From the NCBI GenBank assembly GCA_028565635.1, contig JAOXYB010021169.1:1-17320 (forward strand): 17,320 nucleotides of DNA, written 5' to 3'. Of the stretch, positions 11,201 to 17,320 are shown in pieces. Source of the DNA: Phoronis ovalis. Taxonomy: Eukaryota; Phoronida; Phoronidae. The notes beneath the pieces were generated by a model, which saw only the letters and a program-made list of their open reading frames with translations, made no database searches and was not told where the DNA came from. Numbering within the stretch: the first letter of the stretch is position 1; every line of letters starts with the position of its first letter. Both the position numbers and the translations under genes were made by a program.

Positions 11201-14200
11201 TATGTGGCTGTTGTTATCTTGCTCTTGTCCAAGTCTCAAACAGTAAGAAAAATATGCAAAAAGATATGCAAAAATAAAGAATTTAGATTTTTTTAAAGAA
11301 AACATATTACTCAAACAGAATTACCAGGGAGTATCCACGCACCATAATTTGAAAACTCGATAAAAGTTTGACCACCAGGTGTCTTCGTGTAGATATTAAT
11401 ACAGCTTGAAGCAAGATGTTATCTAACTTTAATATATTGTTATATAAACCGTTCTTCATTTTTCTGTTGCAGCGCTCACTGTTCGTTTTGTGACAAAACG
11501 ATTTATTGGAGAATATGATCCAACATTAGGTGAGTGAAGGACTTCTGGCCTCGTTCAGTTTATCAGATAAAAATTCACTAAACTAGTAAAATTAACAAAT
11601 CTACTACATATATTGTATGTTAAAATCTTATTACTCGGCAGCATAATCCGTCTACTATCGTATGAAAAATGAAAAAGTCCAAAGTTGTCTCAATATCTTG
11701 TTTATTCATGTGTAAAAATCTTGCAGATTACATAAAAAAATATTTATTGTATTCTATTGCAGAACAAAAATATTCATGTTCAGCAGACATAGACGGAGAA
11801 ACAGGACACTTTGAAGTATTAGATACAGCTGGACAGGTAAATACCATTCTTTATTTTAATGATCACATCACTTAGTATTTTATCATACGTACATTCATGT
11901 AGAAATTAGGGAGAATTACTGATCGAGTTCAGCAGGTTTAAAGCTAGCCACATAAAAACAATAAAAATCAAAAAGAAAACTGTGGGTAGAAGATGGCCAA
12001 GTTTGTGAAGTGGGGGGTTGCACTATATCAGCAGGGTGCATCAGCAACTGCTTAGCACATGTGTCAATAGGTTTTTACTAACCCCGGATTAACTTCATAG
12101 ATAAGGTATTTTCTCCAAGATAAAACTTTAAAAATCATTTGATAGATTTACGATCGAAAATAATGGAATCAGCTCATTAACCAGCATGTAGTAAAGGTGT
12201 AAAACTCTGTAAACAAAGTACACTTCAGAAAACAACCGATTTGATAAGCCTCTTGCCAACACTCCTGAGGAACTGTTCCCCCTATTCAACTCACACGTCT
12301 GCATTTTATTTGATTTTGATTATCACGTGAAGGTTCTCGTGTATGCAACAAGCTCGGTTTCTCAAAAAAAAAAAACATTACGAGAAAATTGAACATATTA
12401 CATTTCTCAAATTCAATTTGTTCACAAAGTTTATTGAACCCATGACTAATAAACGAAATAAATGTACTAGAATTTTTATCATAGTCGCAAGTTTGAACGA
12501 CCGGTAAGTTTTGAATCGGGCTGTTATATGAAAAAAACCTTCCTCGCTGAATTTAACACGTGGTACTGTATATCCCATTCTCCCGTGTAACCCTGAAATT
12601 GATATGTTATTTCAACGATATTTATCCCTGGTTATTTTTAACGTTTTAGTGGAAAAAAATGATGAACTATTTTTTATCAATGTGAGTGATATAACACCTA
12701 ACAAGATTTCAGAATTTTGGAATGTTTTCTTAGAAAAGTTTCTGTTTTGCAAATCCCTATTTAAATTCTATAGCCGATTCTGGCTCATAGTTTGACCTCA
12801 GCGCAAGTTAGAAAACTGAATATCCTTGCATGTAGCATTGCTTCCCACAATGGATTTGTGCGGGGTTCCAATTCGATATCATCTGAAACACCTGATAGGA
12901 TGAGTTCGCATGCGATCATAATTATCACCATTTATAATCAATATAATCAATGCCTATTAAAGGAGATAATTAAAGGTCATGCTCAAATAAGCAGTATGAT
13001 CCAACTGTACTCGTCCGTGTGGGTTGATTTCTAATCGAGGATGGGGGACACTCATGTTTTTTTGAATACGAGTATTGCCACCCGACCCAATCCATAAATT
13101 CAAAAATGTTAGCTCGTGTTAGCAAACTCATTTTTTTTTTTGAAATATAAGTGTAGCAATCCAAAATTAAACAAAAAATGAGTTCCATTTTTATACGCGA
13201 ACTGATTGATACATACAAACCAAATTCCAATATCTATTCATGGATACAAACCTGGTAGTAATCAAAACTATTTGCTGTAAGCAATGGGCATTAATCCAAA
13301 TGTTTGAATTCCTTTACGTAGCAATCCAAAAGAAATCAGTAAGAAGTATACCATACAAAAGTTCAACTGGGCCCCATATCCCCACCAAAAACTTAGTACT
13401 CCGGTGTTCGAACCTGTTCGAATGCTTATTGTTGGCCGAGTATTGGAGAATATAATGATGATTTGTGAAACAATAATTTTTCTAAAGAACGACTCGTTTA
13501 AAAATTATTAAATTTGGAATCTTGTTAGATATTATAACATTCATGCTGATAAATAGTGTTTAAACCCTTAATTTCCCAATAAAAATAAAATACAAATTTC
13601 AGAGTGACACAGGAGGGTGGGATATACTTTAGTTAAAATAGTCATCAAAGAATTGAAATAAATACAGTTTGTCAAGACGCTGATTTGAATTTCTATTATA
13701 GGACGAGGACACAATGAGATGGGAAGAAAACATCAAATGGGCAGACGCATTTATTCTAATTTATTCCATCACAGACAGTGTAAGTTTTGGCGAATGTACA
13801 AGATACAAGTTTCTAATAAATCATATTAAACGAAAACGAAAAATCAGCGTGGGAGCACTTGCGCAGTCTCAAGATATCCCAGTCATATTAGTCGGAAATC
13901 AAACTGATCTCAAATATGATAGGATGGTACCACGTGACGAAGCAGAAAGAAGGAGTAAAGAATTAGGATGTACGCATTTCTATGAGATTTCTGTCAGGGA
14001 ATCATATCAGGACGTTCATAAAATATTTGAAAGTATTTATAAAGATATTCGCGTTTTAAAGAAAAGTCCACATTTGAACCGCAAAAGTCCACCTAGTTCA
14101 CCCCCAGAAAATAGGGTACGAGCACATAATATAGTATCTGAAGGTGGCTGTGGGGTCCAATCTCAGGTACATCCAACAAAAAAACTTTTAAGACGGTCAA

Positions 14201-14298
14201 CTACTGCAAAGATAAAGAGCAAAATGCTACCTCTATTTTCTTCTGATAATAAGAAAGAGTTTAAAAGAACAAAAAGTGTTGATAATTTTTTTGGATGA
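8105..14298 (+). CDS. Ras-like small GTPase, RERG/RASL11/RASL12 type (4 coding exons, 278 aa)
   Basis: Joining 8105-8213, 11473-11529, 11763-11836 and 13702-14298 gives one 278-residue frame, with every junction at GT..AG and matching phase. It binds and hydrolyses GTP. The P-loop GQSAVGKT is at residues 29-36, switch I EYDPTLE at 50-56 with Thr54, DTAGQ at 76-80 with the catalytic Gln80, NQTD at 146-149, and the G5-like EISVR at 175-179. TKRFIGEYDPTLE in switch I and a C-terminal RRSTT..K.KML motif (245-256) point to RERG and relatives. Human RERG is about 199 residues; the extra length here is about 20 N-terminal residues, a Lys/Arg-rich insertion (about 124-137), and a Ser/Pro-rich tail segment (about 202-243). 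There is no C-terminal CAAX box, as in RERG, so membrane attachment by prenylation is not expected. An in-frame TAG at 8075-8077 supports the ATG at 8105. The exact orthologue (RERG, RERGL or RASL12) is not settled. Confidence 0.92.
9150..9160. repeat. Left target-site duplication of the foldback element
   Basis: ACCACCAGCTT directly abuts the left terminal repeat and matches 9327-9337 exactly. Because the termini may extend by a T/A pair, the true duplication could be 9 to 11 bp. Confidence 0.75.
9161..9326. mobile_element. MITE-like foldback element, 166 bp
   Basis: The element is an imperfect palindrome along its whole length. The outer 16 bp (AGACTTGCTCAAGTCC at 9161-9176) are perfectly complementary to 9311-9326, and the inner 16 bp (9225-9240) to 9249-9264, around an 8-nt loop; the arms between are diverged and T/A-rich. 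Each tip is also a small palindrome (GACTTG-CT-CAAGTC). Identical 11-bp sequences ACCACCAGCTT flank it (9150-9160 and 9327-9337), as expected of a target-site duplication. No coding capacity is present. Duplications of 9-11 bp are typical of Mutator-like transposons, so a non-autonomous MULE derivative is the best guess. Confidence 0.8.
9327..9337. repeat. Right target-site duplication of the foldback element
   Basis: ACCACCAGCTT directly abuts the right terminal repeat and is identical to the left copy at 9150-9160. Confidence 0.75.
11473..11529 (+). CDS. GTPase exon 2: helix 1 and switch I
   Basis: The acceptor TTTCTGTTGCAG and donor TTAG|GTGAGT bound 57 nt coding residues 37-55 plus one base of codon 56. 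It contains LTVRFVTKRFIGEYDPTL, with Thr54 matching Ras Thr35 and Phe47 matching Ras Phe28. Confidence 0.92.
11763..11836 (+). CDS. GTPase exon 3: beta 2-3 and DTAGQ
   Basis: The acceptor TTCTATTGCAG and donor ACAG|GTAAAT bound 74 nt coding residues 56-80. It ends exactly on Gln80, the Ras Gln61 equivalent. The preceding intron is only 233 nt. Confidence 0.92.
11837..13701 (+). other. GTPase intron 3 (1865 nt)
   Basis: This phase-0 intron runs from GTAAAT to TTCTATTATAG. It contains several open frames of 63-86 codons on both strands between about 12378 and 13455, none with coding-like composition or recognisable motifs. No RNA gene or repeat is evident beyond a loose 12-bp inverted pair (13125-13136 and 13173-13184). 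Confidence 0.85.
13702..14298 (+). CDS. GTPase exon 4: switch II to C-terminus
   Basis: This 597-nt last exon codes residues 81-278 and ends with TGA at 14296. It begins DEDTMRWEENIKWADAF (switch II and helix 2), then ILIYSITD, VILVGNQTDL and FYEISVR. The Ser/Pro-rich tail follows (KSPPSSPPENR), then LLRRSTTAKIKSKML and the end KRTKSVDNFFG. RRST and KRTKS fit basophilic kinase consensus sites. Confidence 0.92.
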   Translation, partial: DEDTMRWEENIKWADAFILIYSITDSVSFGECTRYKFLINHIKRKRKISVGALAQSQDIPVILVGNQTDLKYDRMVPRDEAERRSKELGCTHFYEISVRESYQDVHKIFESIYKDIRVLKKSPHLNRKSPPSSPPENRVRAHNIVSEGGCGVQSQVHPTKKLLRRSTTAKIKSKMLPLFSSDNKKEFKRTKSVDNFFG

Positions 14299-14569
14299 TC
14301 GTCGGAAACAAAATACCTATATTGTAATAATTTCTAATGCATGTTGGTGCACTAAGCACTAAAGAACTATTACACGTGCAAAAGAATGAACGTTGTATTA
14401 ACAACCAAAAGACTGCGCACAATGTTAAATGTTTTGTGGAAGCAAAATACTAAAGAATGTTTTACTGGCACCGCATTGATGATGGTGACCTCTGGTGGCG
14501 GATATTAAACTGAGCAGTCCTCAGAGATACGAAGCAACAAGTAGTGTACCACAACAGATGAGTTTACTA

Positions 14570-14611
14570 GACTGGGATTACACAATCATAGACTGGGATT
14601 AAACAATCATT
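14570..14611 (+). repeat. 21-bp tandem duplication in the GTPase 3' UTR
   Basis: GACTGGGATTACACAATCAT at 14570 is followed directly by GACTGGGATTAAACAATCAT at 14591. The two 21-bp units differ at two positions. Confidence 0.85.
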
Positions 14612-14670
14612 TTTTATTTTTACTAACTTTATACAAGTATATTTAAAAGTAAATAATAACTATACACGTA

Positions 14671-14676
14671 AATAAA
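14671..14676 (+). terminator. Candidate poly(A) signal of the GTPase gene
   Basis: AATAAA lies 373 nt after the stop codon. A second AATAAA at 15009-15014 is an alternative and would give a 3' UTR of about 730 nt. Confidence 0.4.
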
Positions 14677-15232
14677 ATAAAAATTATGCATGCATACTGA
14701 AATGATATACTTCACATGATTGATAATCTTAGGATATTCGAACTGAATATGGTAAGGTTGAAGAACTAAATACAATTATACGAAGGACATCTGCTAATGT
14801 TTATGCATACATTTTACAGACACTATTAATTTGATACTATCCACACCTTTTACTGTCAAAAATATGGAGTCCACAGTCCATATTGTGTCACCAGATGGTG
14901 TGGTGTCAACCAGAACAAGTAAACTCAGCTCTACACAAAACATTAAGGTGGGGACATGGTAATTGTTTGTTAGTTAAAATGTGTTACATTTCACCTTGAA
15001 ATCTGCTTAATAAAAGTAAAAGAACATATACATTTTTTGTTTTGTTTTTGATGAGCCTTTCTGAGTTTATATTCCTTTTTAAAATATAGCAGGATATTTA
15101 GATTTGAACACTAAATGACCATACTGAAATTTTTGTCACACTTGCTTCACATTCACAATTATATATGTTCCCATGCGCAGATTAATTGAGAAAATCAGAG
15201 TTGGACCTATGTCACATCTAAAAACCATGGAG

Positions 15233-15248
15233 TATATATATATATATA
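15233..15248. repeat. (TA)8 microsatellite
   Basis: Eight uninterrupted TA dinucleotides lie in the convergent 3' intergenic region. Confidence 0.9.
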
Positions 15249-15395
15249 ATCTCATTCCTGCAACAGTCACATACCTCCATGCAGCACAAAGCACATCATA
15301 TTTAATAGTTAAAATCTTTTTTTTGAGTTTTAGTAAAGTGACAATACATATGCATGCAAGTAAAATATGTCTGCACCAATAGAAACTTTTGAACT

Positions 15396-15401
15396 TTTAT
15401 T
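15396..15401 (-). terminator. Poly(A) signal of the CDCA3-like gene
   Basis: AATAAA on the minus strand lies about 50 nt after the TGA at 15452-15454, implying a very short 3' UTR. Confidence 0.55.
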
Positions 15402-15451
15402 ATATTACTGATAAAAGTATGGTAAATAGTCTTTATGATTCTAGAGTCATT

Positions 15452-15624
15452 TCAATATTGTAACTGAACATTTTCTTTGTCATGGATACGTTCATACTTC
15501 ACTGGAGCAGCAGCACCACTACCCTGTCTTTGGAGAAGACCAAGCTTTGCTACTTGTTTTCTCTGAACAATAATGCGTGGTGAATTTGAATCCACACGAA
15601 CTGGTGTAAGTGGTGACCTTGTAC
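15452..15624 (-). CDS. Last coding exon of a CDCA3 (TOME-1)-like cell-cycle gene
   Basis: An acceptor (CTGTTTCAG, AG at 15625-15626) opens a 173-nt exon coding 56 residues and TGA. The start reads TRSPLTPVRVDSNSPR and the end HDKENVQLQY. CDCA3 in vertebrates has an RSPLT...D.NSP block and a C-terminal HDKEN; from memory the order and spacing of these elements agree. CDCA3 helps trigger mitotic entry by promoting Wee1 degradation through SCF, and is itself destroyed by APC/C-Cdh1 through the KEN box, which is intact here. SPLTP and NSPR are candidate CDK sites. The exon joins 16411-16530 in frame (TCAG|GT, giving Ser-Gly). The N-terminal part of the gene is outside the window. Confidence 0.75.
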
Positions 15625-16410
15625 CTGAAACAGGACATAGAAATGAAGTGTACCCATTTTTTTAAATTACAACAAGTATATTACTTGTCAGATAGAAAAC
15701 ATTAGACAGAAACCTAAGCTTCTAAACAAAACAGCTAAATTAGTGGGACTATATATTTGAATATGATACAAAGTACTTTTTCTCTCATGCAGATTATTTT
15801 TGTTACATATTACATTTGGTGAACAGCCCTTATTTATTATTTTTTTATTATCTTTCCTAATCTAATACACTAAAATTATGACAAACCATATGCATCTATG
15901 CTCTCCATGGAAATCACATACCTGCACAAGGAAGCTACATTTGTCCTGGGAGCATAAATTGTGCATAGATGACTAACATATAATCATGCAAAATGTTGCA
16001 CATTGCTTAAAAAAATGACCTCAATATGTTTTGAAAAAAATTAGCGATCCCAGTGTCATTAAATTTGCAACATAGATATTAATGCATACCTTGTTCTGTT
16101 TGTATACTATTTTGCTATTGCAAAGACCAATAAAATAACAAAAAGTTACTTTGTCTTTTAATTATGCTGACGGTGCATAGACAATTATCACTGAATCATG
16201 TTGCGAATTTCATGATATCTGATTGTTAGATAAATAGTTAGTGAAATATAACCAAATTGCTTTTGAAACCGTATGAACATTCTGCTGCCTAAAATTACAT
16301 GCTAACATTTTTCATACCTACCTGACATTAAAAGGTCATTGACCAATATTGCAGTATGCAAGAAACTATATATTTACATAAAAAATATTTGATTCTAAAC
16401 AAAAAATTAC
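15625..16410 (-). other. Last intron of the CDCA3-like gene
   Basis: This 786-nt phase-1 intron runs on the minus strand from GTAATT to TTTCAG. It is AT-rich and I see no further feature in it. Confidence 0.75.
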
Positions 16411-16530
16411 CTGATTTACGTGTTTTTATTTGCTGAGAAGAGTTTTCGTTGAACACTGTTTTTACTCTCATCTGTTTCTTCTTATTTGCTTGTACTCTTG
16501 CAGGGAGAAGGCAAATTTCCATTGAATCAT
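16411..16530 (-). CDS. Penultimate coding exon of the CDCA3-like gene
   Basis: The acceptor TTATTGCAG (AG at 16531-16532) and donor AAATCAG|GTAATT bound 120 nt. The frame reads (x)DSMEICLLPARVQ, NKKKQMRVKTVFNEN and SSQQIKTRKS, and then shares a glycine codon with the next exon. It is Lys/Arg-rich and hydrophilic apart from ICLLPA. Both ends are phase 1. It has no recognised domain alone; its identity rests on the following exon. Confidence 0.7.
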
Positions 16531-16893
16531 CTGCAATAACAAATAACAGCTACAAGTCTAAAGTATACAAGGTGCTCTTCATGGTCAGTTTAGTTTGGGG
16601 TTCCTAATCATTTCGGTTTGAATTTATTTTCATATTAATGGGATATCTTTTACATGCCAGTGCTAACAGATGACAAGCAACTACTAGGGTATCTGTTCTT
16701 TCAACATGATTTTTGGGTTGAAATGTTGTATTTACTACCATTCCACTAATAATATATATTATTTATTGACATCTGTAGTCACTACAACTAAACAAAAGCT
16801 ACATAGACAATCTAACAGACTACGAAATACAAATAATATAATGTACAAGTGCAAGAATACTACTGCACAGTTTACACAAAATATGACTTAGAC
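16531..16893 (-). other. Non-coding stretch, intron or alternative 3' UTR
   Basis: No exon is supported here. It carries a minus-strand AATAAA (16762-16767), about 130 nt after the stop codon of the candidate exon at 16894-17006. Confidence 0.4.
16762..16767 (-). terminator. Candidate poly(A) signal for the alternative last exon
   Basis: AATAAA on the minus strand lies about 130 nt downstream of the TAA at 16894, followed by a modestly GT-rich stretch. Confidence 0.3.
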
Positions 16894-17006
16894 TTATGCT
16901 GCCTTCAATAATTCTGAGCAAATTGCGAATGCTTCACCAAGGAAACATGTTAATTCAGAAATGGTCAATGAATTGGTGTCTGTAAAAGGTAGAGCATCTT
17001 TACCAT
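16894..17006 (-). CDS. Candidate alternative last exon (36 codons and stop)
   Basis: A good acceptor (TATTTTTCACCTAG, AG at 17007-17008) is followed by a phase-1 frame: (x)GKDALPFTDTNSLT, ISELTCFLGEAFAICS, ELLKAA, then TAA at 16894. The residue mix looks coding rather than random AT-rich sequence. Its phase matches the exon at 16411-16530, so one upstream donor could use either exon, giving two C-termini. A weak internal donor (CTTG|GTGAAG, exon end 16938) would instead make it an internal exon that also joins 16411-16530 in frame. I do not recognise the peptide; it could also end a separate gene. Confidence 0.4.
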
Positions 17007-17190
17007 CTAGGTGAAAAATATTTGGAGTAGTGAATATGGGATTATCATACATTGTGTTTTTCCTTGGGTTATCATACTTTGGACATTGAATAAGTTATAA
17101 AATGAACTTCATCCTCTATTAAATTTTGACAAAATTTATAATACCATTCACTCCCCAGGGACATAACTTCCATCCAAAGTAATACAAGTG

Positions 17191-17320
17191 GGTTTACCTG
17201 GAAAGGTTTTTTTTTTTTTGCAGTCCTAGGTGTCTCTACTGCCATGATTTTGCAAATTTGGTGTCTCACCTGTAAGCTAATTTACCCAGTTTGGTATCTC
17301 TACTGTTGATTATTTTACCT
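17191..17320. repeat. Degenerate 31-38-bp tandem repeat running off the right edge
   Basis: Units beginning GGTGTCTC or GGTATCTC, followed by a CTG and a TTTTGC or TTTAC tail, start at 17229, 17260 and 17293. A more diverged unit starting at 17191 is lengthened by a 13-T run. On the minus strand the leftmost part reads MAVETPRTAKKKKPFQ followed by CAG|GTAAAC (17198-17245). That looks like a first coding exon but lies wholly within the repeat and ends in phase 0, which does not fit the phase-1 exons to its left. Confidence 0.45.

Larger units (their letters stand above)
8214..11472 (+). other. GTPase intron 1 (3259 nt)
   Basis: This phase-1 intron runs from GTAAAG to TTGCAG. It carries the 166-bp foldback element at 9161-9326 and a single TGACGTCA at 10121-10128. 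The rest is AT-rich, with no exon or RNA gene that I can support. Confidence 0.85.
14299..15451. other. 3' flanks of the convergent GTPase and CDCA3-like genes
   Basis: No coding sequence is supported here. The stretch holds the GTPase 3' UTR with poly(A) signals at 14671-14676 and 15009-15014, a 21-bp tandem duplication, a (TA)8 tract at 15233-15248, and the minus-strand poly(A) signal at 15396-15401. Confidence 0.6.

Noticed and set aside
13125-13184. 12-bp inverted pair AACTCATTTTTT/AAAAAATGAGTT
   Set aside because: Half of each arm is homopolymer and there is no target-site duplication or arm extension.
13406-13414. GTTCGAACC resembling a tRNA T-loop or SINE B-box
   Set aside because: No matching A-box, cloverleaf arms or downstream terminator could be found on either strand; the motif is self-complementary.
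12378-13455. Run of 63-86-codon open frames on both strands within GTPase intron 3
   Set aside because: They overlap one another, have low-complexity AT-driven composition, and the spliced GTPase frame skips them cleanly.
17072-17197. Minus-strand frame with WMEVMSLGSEWYYKFCQN
   Set aside because: It extends the frame past the CAG|GTAAAC donor-like site, has no acceptor or recognised domain, and may be repeat-derived.

Overview
This is an AT-rich, intron-rich animal nuclear sequence with no bacterial gene organisation. Coding exons are short, bounded by GT..AG introns of about 0.2 to 3.3 kb, and are followed by AATAAA-type poly(A) signals. The family resemblances fit a metazoan, most likely a marine invertebrate; a lophotrochozoan such as a mollusc is a weak guess.

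Layout. (1) Positions 1-5050, minus strand: the 5' part of an unrecognised gene. A probable non-coding first exon ends at 4945, a second exon (2462-2552) carries the start codon, and a third exon (221 to the left edge) encodes a His/Asn/Ser/Pro-rich segment. Its first intron holds a block crowded with AGGTCA half sites. (2) Positions 5050-8104: intergenic or upstream DNA, with a small CAGCTG cluster and one doubtful plus-strand exon. (3) Positions 8105-14298, plus strand: the one complete gene, four coding exons joining in frame to a 278-residue Ras-superfamily GTPase of the RERG/RASL11/RASL12 type. Its first intron contains a 166-bp foldback element with perfect 11-bp flanking duplications. 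(4) Positions 14299-15451: the convergent 3' flank of two genes. (5) Positions 15452 to the right edge, minus strand: the last two exons of a gene whose C-terminus resembles CDCA3 (TOME-1), with a KEN box, plus a phase-compatible candidate alternative last exon. A degenerate 31-38-bp tandem repeat runs off the right edge.

The genes do not form a pathway; this is an ordinary animal neighbourhood. The strongest unusual items are the foldback element, the GTPase's substitutions at several Ras hot-spot positions, and the AGGTCA-rich repeat. No new multi-gene system is visible.
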